Assembly (NCBI GenBank): GCA_964017065.1
Contig: OZ024785.1
Coordinates: 1,879,142 to 1,943,141 of the forward strand
Direction: 5' to 3'
Origin: Haliclona indistincta
Taxonomy: Eukaryota; Porifera; Demospongiae; Haplosclerida; Chalinidae
DNA length: 64,000 nt
The position numbers and the translations under genes were made by a program. Positions 1-10,567 of this stretch are shown in pieces (position 1 is the first letter of the stretch; the number at the start of each line of letters is the position of its first letter). The notes beneath the pieces were generated by a model, which was not told the origin of the DNA, did not search any database, and was given only the letters and a program-made list of their open reading frames with translations.

Positions 1-41
1 CACCGCATCGTCGCACGCTATCGCCGTGTAGGCGTGTACAG

Positions 42-483
42 TATCATTCATAGGTGAGCTGTGGTGTTGAAATTCATGTGTTATAATTAATACAAAAGTT
101 TAGCAACGGATTGTGATCAAGAAGTCGTGGAATTCATGTCGCCGTTTTGCTAAAAAGGACTCGAAGTTCAATTAAACCTCTGAATCGACCCCTAGCTCAA
201 TCTTTCCAAACTAGCTCTCAAACAATTAGACGCTGCATGCATGCATCCATCTCTAGACCTCGCATTATGTCAACTCCCATTTCTCACATGCTCTCCTCAC
301 CTCAGTTGTCAGCCTCTTCGAAATCAGTAAACTAACAACAATCCTCACATGCTTCAGTAACATGACAGGTTTGCTAAGTTTGATTATTATTAATCATACA
401 GTGAAAGCAGTTAAGGCATTGAGCGGCTAGAGATTTCAATTTTAGCTTATCCACATTTTGCATGTGACATGTCTTCATTATGT
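42..483. repeat. 3' flank module of receptor tail (copy 1)
   Basis: This stretch follows the last exon of receptor gene A on the minus strand. It recurs with small changes at 7480-7870, 10130-10560 and 62400-62649, each time next to receptor tail sequence or its remains. It therefore looks like the 3' UTR and flank carried along in segmental duplication. I see no convincing ORF in it; the small ORF at 147-335 is not a recognisable protein. Confidence 0.6.
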
Positions 484-3050
484 TTATGGTCTCCGGAAAT
501 TACTAGTGACATCATATGCTGGGTTGAGCTCAGTGATCACTGTATTATCATAGCAACATTGCAGTGGTACTACTATCTGCAACTGAGAGATAGCAGTTTA
601 TAGAGTATAGTATGCCATACTTACTGTATTGACTGAAGCATGCGCTACACTATCATAGGCTGGATTACTGTTCATAGTGAATGGATGATTGTTTTGCTGC
701 TGTAACTGAAGAGTATAGAGTAAGTACTTGATAAACAATAGCTCTAGTATTACTGGTAGATACTAACTGTACTGTCAGAAGATTTGTTGTACTCTTTAGA
801 ACCTTCTTCTTTCCTGATTAAACCAGGGCTGTTGTACTACACACACATGATCAGTTAACAGTTAGGTTAAGCAATATTGATAGATACTAACTTTAGTACT
901 GTCAGCATGCGCTACACTATCATAGGCTGGATTACTGCTCATAGTGAATGAATGATTGTTCTGCTGCTGTAACGTATTTGATAAACAATAGTTCTAGCAA
1001 TACTGATAGACACTAAATTTAGTACTGTCACAAGACCTGCAGTCAATGCTGTCATATGTTCCGAAATCATCATCAGGGCTGTTATACTATACACAGAAAA
1101 ACACAGTTGAATAAAGCAACACTGAAGTGCATGAATGAGTGCTAACTCTATTAACTTCCACTGAGTCTTCATCAATCACATCATACAAAACAGTCTCCAT
1201 CTGTAATTAATTAGTAGAAAAACAAGTGACGAACATGTGACAGTCCCTGAGCACTAATGATATACTCACTTCCTGTTGTTGCTGTTCACAACTAGACTCA
1301 TCATCTCTGTGAACAGGCAAGCACATGAACTGGTTATGCAATAGTTGGAACTCACTGCTTGTCCGCGACCATTTTCACAGCTTTCCTGCTGCTTGGATCA
1401 TTTCTCTTGCATCCTAGTCATGTGGGTAAAACCCAGGATAAACCAAAAATTCAATAAAAAGTTAGACCTGTGCAGCACCTTTAATACATGTTATGGAAGC
1501 AATCATGAGTACACCAGCTGCAATCAGTAGACACAGTATTGTCAGTGAAACTATCAAAGGCATCAAGATTATATTATCTGTTCCTGTGAAACAAACAGTA
1601 TACCTGTTATTTTGTATTATAGTTACATTCAACCATACAGTATAACATCATACATTTATTGCACGTGCAACACATGTTACATTGAGCTATTAAACTTTTA
1701 GATAATAGACATACCATTTGAATCTGGTACTAACGTGGTTGAAACAGTTGGAGAAGGAGTTTCCTGTGTGTGGTTGTAAACTATGTGATTACTCAGTTAT
1801 TATGACTCATACTTGAATTGACTGAATTGATGATAATATTATTGTCACAGTGTGTGTATGATGGGATACTGCAGCTGAATGTGATGAAGTGACAAGTATG
1901 GTCGAATATGGTTGTATTGTTGGAGGAGTGCTAGACAAGGAAATGGCTGAGACACTGCTTGTAGAAGGGATGGAGACAGTGTTAATTGTAGAAGGGATGT
2001 TTCTAGCTGTAGGTTAAGGAGAGGATAAGGAGAAAGGAAGATAAAGATTAATAACTGATACAATGGGAAACGAGTGGTTTATATATTCTTAAGGATGACA
2101 AATATATAACCTTACTATAACTTTCTGACCTCATGCAAACAGCTATTTGTGTTAGTTACAGTGGTTTTATTACTTCTTGCATCAGCAACAAGAGCATAAA
2201 GCGTGATTTGCATTGTGCCTTGATTCTCACATTCAGCTTGAACACTGTACTATGGTTGATGCCTTTCAATTACAAGAAGTAGTAAAACCACTGTATATTA
2301 ATTCACAGCACAAAATGCACAACTGTTGTCTTCTTACCATCAATAGTAAAGTTGAAGGCTTCACTCCATATTCCTTTTACATGACTAGCTAATGCTCTCA
2401 CTCTAAAGGAGCAGTTACTATCAGGTTCCAGCATCACTACAATAGACTGGTTCTCTGTACGTAGTGTGAAGGTACTGTTTGATGTCGTCACCTCAACATC
2501 ATAACTAGTGAGACACTGATCAGGATTATACCAGGTGAGATTTACAGCAGTCATTTCAGCTTGTGGTGGTTCTATGCACTCAGCAGCTAGTTGAGAAGTT
2601 TCATGCAGTGCCAACAGATAGACTTCAAGAGTGGAAGGATCACCTGTTGTGTTACTGTATTCAATAGTCCTCAGACTATCAACAGGTAGAGCAGTATTAG
2701 CCATGATCGTTGAGGTAAGTATGGAGTTGTCAGTAATAGCGATCAGCACTGCAGTGAACACTCCAAAAGTGCTGTTCTTCCCAACTGGATCCGATGTAGT
2801 GTACCTCACTGATTCCATTGTGTTCAGATCAGTCCACTCTATTATACCAGCTGAGGTAGTATACGTTGCTTGAAATCCATCTGGACAACTTGTGAAACTG
2901 GAAGAAAATTGCTCCACATGTATTATTGTAGCTGAAGAAAAGGATAAAGCAGTTTATTCACCATGTAATAGCTAGTCTATTAATTTTGTTCATACATGAG
3001 ACGAGGCAGCATGGAGCTATCAAACACAGTATCAGAATACACGGGATCAT
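484..3050 (-). CDS. Receptor gene A: Ig-like/FN3 type I membrane protein with tyrosine-motif tail
   Basis: Thirteen exons read on the minus strand: 3050-2996, 2931-2338, 2006-1813, 1763-1715, 1583-1479, 1413-1379, 1329-1270, 1200-1147, 1086-1018, 966-892, 836-768, 699-625 and 576-484. They total 1527 bases, or 508 residues, and phases agree throughout. Exon 1 encodes a signal peptide (MIPCILILCLIAPCC). Exon 2 holds an Ig-like fold (IEWTD, but the second cysteine is Tyr in TIEYSN) and an FN3 domain (NLTWYNPDQC, FRVRA, WSEAF). Exons 3-4 are a Ser/Thr/Pro stalk and exon 5 the membrane helix (LMPLIVSLTILCLLIAAG). The tail carries VLYDVI (ITIM-like), two NPAYDSV exons and a terminal NPAYDVT. Exon 9 lacks its GT donor (TTTAGT), so it may be skipped; its 69 bases keep the frame. 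The role is presumably cell-surface recognition with phosphotyrosine signalling, which is inference. Exon 6 and its 49-base intron are the least certain part. Confidence 0.7.
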
Positions 3051-3409
3051 TGCGATAGATCAGTGTTAAAAAGATAAAAACTTATACTGTGGAAATACGG
3101 TTCCAGACTTGCAGCACACGACTTTATTAACTGCATGCAACTACTGACACCGCCCACTGTTTAGCCACTCCCCTCTTCGCGCCAGCACTGCACCGCAGCG
3201 TCGTACATCGCCGTGTATGTGCGTTATAAGTACAGTAGACACATTATGCATACATCATCATCATTAATTTTGTCTAGCTTAAAATTTCCTCTTCGTCAGT
3301 TTATTCATTCTTTTTCAAATCACAAGGCATAGTAGCTATTTAAAACTTAAACTCGTGTTTAAGTGAAAAGTACTCTTAAAATTAATAATTATTGATAAAG
3401 CAAAATTAC
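3051..3409. other. Upstream flank of gene A
   Basis: This is non-coding sequence upstream of the gene A start codon. Bases near 3110-3180 resemble the flank upstream of gene B (about 13015-13090), so the promoter region was probably duplicated with the gene. The stretch around 3185-3220 also resembles bases 1-40 of the window. I cannot place a TATA box or start site with confidence. Confidence 0.4.
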
Positions 3410-5222
3410 TGTATTATCATTGCCGATCGGCAATGATATGTAGGGATGACCTCGAACTAAGATGGCGGCTACTCATGTGTGAAAATGAGTTTTCGCACAT
3501 ATCTCTACTGTTATACATTTCTACTGCATTTTCACTATCTCTAAGGGAATCTGAAGTGCGAGCGCTTGTAGGAAGTCTAAGAAAGTCGCCGGGACTGCTT
3601 GCTTGTCGACGAAAATCAAGATGGCGACTCTCAGGGAGGTCGTTGCAGATCTTGGCTGTTGTAGCGTTTCTAGAGATTCCAGACATCTAGGATTGATCAG
3701 GCGATTGTTCTGAGCATGAAAATACCTTTGGCGAAGCGGGCAGACGTTTCTAAAGTGGTAAACAGAAATCGCCGCCCACGCGAATTGTTCATCTTCTTTC
3801 TTCTTCTTCTTCTTCTTTCTTCTTTCAGTAAGCCTGGCGCTGTCCTGAGTGAACGAATCACTACCAAACCTGCACAATTGCACGTGTATATATCTGGAAT
3901 AGTGCACTTACGTCTTAGATAGGCATTAAACACTACCAGAAGCGAGTAATCCTTGAAAAACATGGTTTTTAGGCCGTTTTGGACTGAAGACGCCATTAAA
4001 TAATTAACCCTCTTGTCGCTACTTATTATTGACTCCGCCCACATCAGTTTTGCAGCTATCTCGATCGATACTTCGTTTTGTCTCTGGTCTGGACGCTTCA
4101 GCGCGCAAGCCAGAGGTATGAAATTTGTCTAGAGCTGTACTATACTCTAAGTAACACTGATCTGTTTGTTAAAGCTTTAGATGGCGGGTTAAAACTGACA
4201 TGCCCAGACGTGGACCGGGCTGCCAGGAGCCTACTGTACCGGCGCCGCTTACCTACGCACAGAAAGGTTCGTACACCACGCAGCGTAAGGACTAGAAGCC
4301 ACTGTGAGTGTGATATTGACATCAACAAGATTCTACTAGGCGTGGTCCAACTATTTAGGGTTGCAGCATCATGATCGAGTTGTCAGTATATTACGGTCTC
4401 TTCTTCATCCATTACAGTACTAACAAGTATCATGTTGTCAAATCATACATGGAGTTGATATTTTAAACCTTTCATTAAATGATTGGTAATATTAAATGAT
4501 TATTTTAGACCACACTCCTTACTCTCAAGACCCGTGCACGTTCACATCTGCATGCTAGACTAGTAACTGCTGCTCACAGAGTTGTCAAAATGAAATAACA
4601 TCTAACATAGAATAAGTTCAAACTGGTAGTGATCAAAAAAGTAACAGGAACAAGTAAAGTAAAAAAGCTTTAATAAAAAACTGAAAAGTGTAGGGATGAC
4701 TCTTAAAAAAGGAAAGGAACAAGATGGGATGATGCTTGCAAAAGTAAAGGAACAAGATGGAATAATGCTTGCAAATGTAAAAGTCCCAAGTATCCCTACA
4801 TCAGCGGCTTGAAGGAGGACGCAGTCCGATGACGTAATTGACGGTTCTAAATAACTAGAGGTATCTGTGTTTGGAGGACGCAGTCCGATGAAGTACTTGA
4901 CGGTTGTAAATAACTAGAGGTGTCTGTGTTTAGGAGGACGCGGTCCGATGAAGTAGTTGACAGTTGTAAATATGCTGCAGGTAGCTGTGTTTGGAGGACG
5001 CAGTCCGATGAAGTAATTGACGGTTGTAAAGGTATAGGAAGAGGATTCCGCAATTGTCAGTTGCACGTTGTCGCAACAAGCCGCTGATGTAGGGATACTT
5101 GGGACTTTTACATTTGCAAGCATTATTCCATCTTGTTCCTTTACTTTTGCAAGCATCATCCCATCTTGTTCCTTTCCTTTTTTAAGAGTCATCCCTACAC
5201 TTTTCAGTTTTTTTATTAATTA
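3410..5222. repeat. 1.8-kb interspersed repeat, copy 1 (copy 2 at 45862-47745)
   Basis: The two copies run in the same orientation and share nearly every landmark. These are a terminal hairpin (ATTGCC GATC GGCAAT), a following AAGATGGCGGCTAC motif, a TTC-rich simple tract, and a 550-base foldback at the far end. Several ORFs in both strands appear in both copies, but with frame changes between them, so I read none as a gene. It is probably a non-autonomous mobile element or a composite of two. Confidence 0.65.
4671..5219. mobile_element. Foldback element with internal ~62-base minisatellite
   Basis: Two inverted arms of about 135 bases (GTGTAGGGATGACTCTTAAA at the outer side, reverse complement at 5164-5205) enclose four imperfect direct repeats containing GGAGGACGCAGTCCGATGAA. 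The second copy at about 47131-47740 has the same arms but a different number and order of inner repeats, so the core is a variable minisatellite. No transposase is encoded, and the target duplication could not be settled. Confidence 0.75.
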
Positions 5223-6205
5223 ATGCAATGTTATATCTGCTGCAGTTCCACCATTAATAGCTGATTCATCCTTATGTATAACACAAGCGTGGTATGTATC
5301 ATAGCTGTCTATACTGAACTGAACTAGCTAGTGAGTGTAGAAAGAGAAGATAGTTCCGTCCTTTAGCACTGTCTTCATTGTTATTTTATGCTTCTCCTTT
5401 TATCACCACTATCTTCAATTCTCTGTATGTGCTATAGAGTCAGAAATAATAATAATAGTAATAATAGTAATGTTAATAATAATAATAATAATAACTGCTT
5501 ATCATGTCATAGCGAGAAAAGTTCAACTATGAGTGCATCACTGCCTGAATCTTTTCAATTTTGATTTTTATGGAGTAATTTATGAAAAAATTATGCTCTC
5601 ATGAAACAAAAAAATACGCATGATGAGATGAATATAATTTTATCATACACATTGTTTGGTAGTTATGATTGTTTATTGGAACCACTGCACATGCAGTTCT
5701 GGTTAGGATGTTATGGCAAGGCAGTGGTCCCGTTTCATGTGCGAACTCCACTGGGCTTTGAATCCACTTGTCTGCTAATCATTGTAGAACTCTCGGACTC
5801 CTAATGCGCATGTTCTATAACTTATACAATCATACAGATCTTGTGCTGTACCAACGTCACTGTGTCTCATACAGATACTACCATTGCACTGCTTCTTGAC
5901 TATTTGCTATCAGATAACCTAGTCTCTTCTGATTCAGTGCAAGATTCATAAGGTAGAAGCAAGACCACCAAAATTTATAGGCATCATTATACTGTGCCTA
6001 AAGCGCAGTGTTTTACCTAAATTTAGATAAACCAAACACCCACCTAACTTTAGAAACACCAACTAAATTTAGGTGGTCTTGCTAAATATTCGAAAGATAG
6101 GCCACCTAAAATTAATTTAGGTGGCCTATAAAATTGAGACATTCAAGTGGAGGAACCTAAATTCAGCAAAAAATTATTCAATTTCGTGTGCTTTCTTAGT
6201 ACTAG
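5223..6205. repeat. Intergenic stretch with AT microsatellite and a segmental duplication
   Basis: About 5446-5500 is an (AAT)n-type microsatellite. Bases 5830-6205 match 9397-9680, ending in the shared phrase CAATTTCGTGTGCTTTC. This shows that the flank of the receptor genes was duplicated. I see no gene here; the 67-codon ORF at 5601 is unsupported. Confidence 0.55.
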
Positions 6206-6459
6206 TTAAACAACGGTCCGAGGGCAGTATGGAATATACACGAGGGCAATCCAATTAGAGCCCGAGGGCGCAGCCCGAGGGGTCTAATTGGATTGCACGA
6301 GTGGATATTCCATACGGTTATGACTCATTTCACCCGGTTTGAAACGACTACGTCACGGGTACGTCACGTGCACAAGCCCCCTTCGGGGGCTTATTTCATC
6401 TACATGCGCGCGCGTACTGAATCACTATTTATAGTGATTGTAGCAACGTTTGGTCAGCA

Positions 6460-6545
6460 GGTTCCGGTGGCTCAGAGGTTTAGTGCGGTGGTTTGTGATG
6501 TAGACGTTCACGGTTCGGTCCTCACCGTGCCCATTATTTTTTGTT
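6460..6545 (+). ncRNA. tRNA-like pol III promoter, possibly a SINE head
   Basis: The sequence TGGCTCAGAGGTTTAGTGCG resembles an A box, and GGTTCGGTCCTC about 50 bases later resembles a B box inside a CACGGT/ACCGTG stem. A T-rich run that could end pol III transcription follows at about 6537-6552. The acceptor stem does not pair (GTTCCGG has no partner), so this is not a working tRNA. A tRNA-derived SINE fragment carried in the TTAA element is the best reading, with low certainty. Confidence 0.3.
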
Positions 6546-6591
6546 TTTTTTTTTCACAAAGAAACTTAAGTTTTCTAGCTAGTAGTAACAT

Positions 6592-6776
6592 TCTCGACGA
6601 TCCTTGGTTTAGAACGACCCTCCCACGATCCTTAGCTAGGGCCGAAGGCCCTGTTTAGGACGCCCCTCCCGACGATCTTTAGCTAGGGCCGAAGGCCCTG
6701 TTTAGGACGCCCCTCCCGACGATCCTTAGGCTTACCAAGGGCCGAAGGCCCGGGTTAGGATACCCCTCCCGACTCT
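6592..6776. repeat. Tandem repeat of ~60 bases with GGGCCGAAGGCCC hairpin
   Basis: Three to four units carry CGACGATCCTTAGCTAGGGC followed by CGAAGGCCC and CGCCCCTCCC. Each unit has a self-complementary GGGCC GA AGGCCC core. It lies inside the TTAA element. Confidence 0.75.
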
Positions 6777-6921
6777 GCGCAGTTAGGAGAAGGTTTTTAG
6801 GGTTTTGGGTTTAGTTGACAGTATTCTTCCATAGTTATCACGTGATTGCCATGGCAACGGTTTCAAACCGGGTGAATTGAGTCATTCCCTATTCCATACT
6901 GCCCGAGGGACCGTTGTTTAA

Positions 6922-7325
6922 CGTGTTTGTATCACACCTCGTGGGCGTATCCCACTGCATTGTACTGTTTTTAGTATCGCTTGTGCTATTTTTAGTATCA
7001 CACGTGCTATAGTAAAGACCACAATGGAACCCACTAGCATAAGGAAGCTTAAGCGGTATATAAAGCGAACGCAATAGTGCTCTGTACCTTCCGGTAGGGC
7101 TTGCCCTACCACTATTTTTTCTACCACGTGGTCAACACTGTACCATGTTAAAAATTTTTGGGGCACTTGCCCTTTCCGCAGATATTGTCTGTTCCTTCAT
7201 GCACCCGGGCAATATATCGTGGCCCCGGGCAATATATTCCATATTGCCCTGCAGTTGGGGTAGTATGGAATATATTGCCCTGGCGGTGCCTTTGATACGC
7301 CCACGAGGTGGGATACAAGACACAT
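6922..7325. mobile_element. Short inverted-repeat element
   Basis: Ends of about 30 bases are inverted: CACCTCGTGGGCGTATC on the left (6936-6952) and its complement GATACGCCCACGAGGTG at 7293-7309. Inside lie smaller palindromes such as GGTAGGGCTTGCCCTACC and GGGCAATATATTCC with its partner near 7260. No coding capacity is seen. Confidence 0.55.
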
Positions 7326-7905
7326 GCTAGCTCATCCAGTCTGTTAGAGAGCCGTTCTTTGTTGCTTACAAATCTCAACTGCATTCTCAGGGTCCCAGAC
7401 ACTGAGCAAGGACATCATCTGTATCCAAGTTCCTCTTTTAATGTTTAGACAATAGAGCACCTATTGAAGATATCATCCATAGCTGAGCTGTGGTGTTAAA
7501 ATCCATGTGTTAATACAAAAGTTTAGCAACGGATCGTGATCAAGAAGTCGTGGAATTCATGTTGCCGTTTCGCTAAAAAGGAAGTTCAATTAAACCTCCG
7601 AATCGACCCCTAGCTCAATCTTTCCAAACTAGCTCACAAACAATCAGACTGACCGGCGCTGCATGCATGCATCCATCTCTAGATCTTGCATTATGTCAAC
7701 TCCCATTTCTCACCTGCTCTCCTCACCTATCAGCCTCTTGGAATAAACTAACAACCCTCATCACATGCTTCAGTAACACGACAGGTTTACTATAGTTTCG
7801 TTAATTAATCATGCAGTGAAAACAATTAAGGCATTGAGCAGCTAAATAAATTGTAAGAGAGAGAGATTAAATTTTTTTAGCATATCCACATTATTTTTAC
7901 ATAAT
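7326..7905. repeat. 3' flank module of receptor tail (copy 2)
   Basis: This is the same module as 42-483 and 10030-10560, including the phrase TTTAGCAACGGATCGTGATC and the GCATGCATGCATCCATCTCT block. It precedes, in plus coordinates, the isolated tail exons at 8676-9156, matching the layout at gene B. Confidence 0.6.
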
Positions 7906-7915
7906 TATGACTTGT

Positions 7916-8640
7916 TATGCCTCGGTGGGCGGAGCCACGAGGCATACAGTAGTCGTGGTGTCATTCTGTCAGTCAGTCAGTCAGTCAGTCATTCCGTCGC
8001 AACGATTTCTCGTAGCTCGCTGAAAACTAATCGCTGAAACAAGCAACACGGGTAGAAATCGATACTTGCTCGGATTTGAATTTTCAGAAGTTTGATTTTA
8101 AAGCTTAGTGCGTAAGTTACCGCGTGAATTGCTCACGGCTGGCTTAGTTTTGTAGCGCACGCTGAAAGTTAAGCTCTGAAACTAGCAATGCAAGTAGTAC
8201 ACGGTGTTATCTCGCTCTAGAACAAGTGAAAACTTTATACGAAGCTTTCTTCGTGAGTTATGGCGCAATTTGCTCACCGGCTCGCCATCGAGCTGTTGCT
8301 GGCGATCTGGAAAGGCAAAGCGATCCACACTCCACAGTTGACTACCTAGGAGCTTATAGGTTAGAATTTCACTACAGGATAGCAGCACAGGTCCAGAGAA
8401 ATTGTGTGAGCAAGCTATGGAAGCTATCTAGTATGCATGCATGGGCTGTACTGAACATTGTAGACACGCCCAGTTGAATTGTGGTCAGCACTGATTGGCT
8501 TCTGATTGAATAACTAAAGCACTGCATTGTGATTGCTGTACAGAAATCCTGTATACATGCATCTGCAGTTGCTGTGTTTGTGGAATGGTGGATTGTTGTG
8601 TTTGTGGATAATGTGTCATTCCACCGAGGCATCTGCACCT
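7916..8640. mobile_element. Insertion with ATGCCTCGGTG inverted ends
   Basis: The left end begins ATGCCTCGGTG and forms a hairpin with CACGAGGCAT at 7938-7947. The right end has the inverse CACCGAGGCAT near 8621-8631. Comparison with gene B (10530-10560) shows this block interrupts the otherwise continuous receptor 3' flank. A related end (CACCGAGGCATCTGCA) occurs near 38474. It includes a GTCA-type short repeat (7965-7992). Small ORFs in it are not recognised. Confidence 0.5.
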
Positions 8641-8675
8641 TAGGTGCTTCATTTTTATTCAGTCGTATTATATGT

Positions 8676-9156
8676 TTATGGTCTCTGGAAATTACTAGTG
8701 ACATCATATGCTGGGTTGAGCTCAGTGATCACTGTATTATCATAGCAACATTGCAGTGGTACTACTATCTGCAACTGAGAGATAGCAGTTTATAGAGTAG
8801 TACGCCATACTTACTGTATTGTCTGAAGCATGCGCTACACTATCATAGGCTGGATTACTGTTCATAGTGAAAGAATGATTGTTTTGCTGCTGTAAATGAA
8901 GAGTATAGAGTAAGTACTTGATAAACAATAGTTCTAGTAATACTGGTAGATACTAACTGTACTGTCAGAAGACCTGTTGTACTCTTTAGACCCTTCATCT
9001 TTCCTGATTAAACCAGGGCTGTTGTACTACACACACATGGACAGTTAACAGTTAGGTTGAGCAATATTGATAGATACTAACTTTAGTACTGTCAGCAAGC
9101 GCTACACTATCATAGGCTGGATTACTGCTCATAGTGAATGAATGATTGTTTTGCTG
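8676..9156 (-). pseudogene. Detached receptor tail cassette (exons 10-13 equivalents)
   Basis: Four exon-like blocks match the tail exons of genes A and B in order. They are a QQNNHSF...NPAYDSV block near 9156-9082, a YNSPGLIRKDE block near 9026-8958, a second NPAYDSV block near 8889-8815 and a terminal block with NPAYDVTSNFQRP and stop at 8676. Splice donors GTAAGTATGG and GTTAGT are kept. The upstream exons are missing and are replaced by a hairpin-ended repeat at 9196. It is either a remnant or extra exons used by gene B through long-range splicing; the lack of frame damage leaves both open. Confidence 0.65.
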
Positions 9157-9195
9157 CTGTAACGTATTTGATAAACAATAGTTCTAGCAAGCGAT

Positions 9196-9393
9196 CGAGC
9201 GATCTCTTTCGAGCGATCTCCTTGCTATTGTAAGATGGGGCAACGCCAGAGAGCAGATTTAGGTGTCTTTTGACGTATAAAATTCATCACCGGGCGAAAT
9301 ATCAGCGTTTGAACGCTAATACATTGTATGTAGCCGCTATCTTTTTTTCTCGTTCAACCCTACATAGGGAGGCACTACCGTGCCTCCCTAATA
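9196..9393. repeat. Terminal fragment of the 1.25-kb hairpin-ended repeat
   Basis: It matches only the last ~195 bases of the repeats at 15115-16352 and 62650-63928. It ends in the hairpin GGGAGGCAC TACC GTGCCTCCC (9367-9388). It breaks the receptor sequence exactly after GTTCTAGCAA. Confidence 0.7.
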
Positions 9394-10129
9394 CAGATCC
9401 TGAGCTGTACCAATGTCACTGTGTCTGATACAGATACTGTCGTTGCACTACTTCTTGCACATAAGGCTATTAGCTATCAGCTAAGGTAGTCTCTTCTGAA
9501 TCAGTGCAAGATTCATAAGGTAGAAGCAATTAAGACCACCTAAAATATACTGAGCCTAAAATAATTTGAGATGTCTCAAGCAGTGTTACATATAAAATGA
9601 ATTTTGATCTAAATTGAGACATTTAAGTGGAGGAACCTAAATTCCGTAAAAATTTATTCAATTTCGTGTGCTTTCTTAGACACATGCTGAAGAGACTGTT
9701 TCAAATCTGAAAAAATTGAAAATAATGTTTCTGTAATAATAATATTATTATGTAGAAGCATCAAAACTAAATTTTATGCTGTCAAAACATTTTTGATCTA
9801 TTCAGTTTACTTGCAGTAGTTAGTGTAATAAAATTTACATGATAATCGATTGCGTTAGTATTTCTGAACTGCTTGTAAGAGTGGCTATTTTATTGTGAGA
9901 GAAAACAAGACATGTCTCCCTGCAATCGGCTCAGTAGAAGTCAAAATACAACTTGTCAAGATGATCAGCCTAACGTGGGTGGGGCTGGTCATCTTTTTGA
10001 GTGAATATATCTAATCACTGTACTGGTCCTCACATAGCTCACCCAGTCTGTTAGAGAGAGTCCAAATTCTGTTTTTTTTGTTGCTTGAAAATCTCAACAG
10101 CATTCTCAGGGTCCCATAGACACTGAGCA
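9394..10129. repeat. Duplicated intergenic sequence
   Basis: The first ~290 bases match 5830-6200, and about 10038-10129 match 7335-7410. In between I see only AT-rich non-coding sequence. Confidence 0.5.
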
Positions 10130-10560
10130 AGGAGGTGTTGAAATCCTTGTGTTAATAATACTCTACAAAAGTTTAGCAACGGATCGTGATCGAGAAGTTG
10201 TGGAATTCATATCACCGTTTCGCTAAAAAGGAAGTTCAATTAAACCTCTAGATCTGAATCGACCCCTATAGCTCAATCTTTCCAAACTAGCTCTCAAACA
10301 ATTAGACGCTGCATGCATGCATCCATCTCTAGACCTCGCATTATGTCAACTCCCATCTTCCTCACCTTGTCAGCCTCTTGGAAATAAATTAACAACCCTC
10401 ATCACATGCTTCAGTAACACGACAGGTTTACTAAGTTTGATTATTATTAATCATACAGTGAAAGCAGTTAAGGCATTGAGCAGCTAAATAAATTATAAGA
10501 GAGAGAGATTACAATTTTTATCTTATCCACATTTTACATGTGACTTGTTTTTATTCTTAT
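10130..10560. repeat. 3' flank module of receptor tail (copy 3)
   Basis: This lies directly downstream of the gene B stop codon on the minus strand and matches 42-470 closely. It is the most complete version and shows what the uninterrupted flank looks like. Confidence 0.6.
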
Positions 10561-10567
10561 TATATGT

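Larger units (their letters stand above)
6210..6917. mobile_element. TTAA-flanked non-autonomous DNA transposon
   Basis: TTAA stands at both borders (6206-6209 and 6918-6921). Inside are inverted ends beginning ACAACGGTCC and continuing through GGGCAGTATGGAATA. A second inverted block, GTTTCAAACCGGGTGA, lies further in. The left arm is split by a hairpin at about 6238-6300. TTAA duplication is typical of piggyBac and Kolobok elements; there is no transposase to decide between them. Confidence 0.7.

Noticed and set aside
3521..4374. Overlapping ORFs of 98-128 codons
   Set aside because: They differ in frame between the two copies of the 1.8-kb repeat and overlap a TTC simple tract.
6293..6658. 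121-codon ORF in the TTAA element
   Set aside because: It runs through a hairpin, a tRNA-like region and tandem repeats; no protein features.
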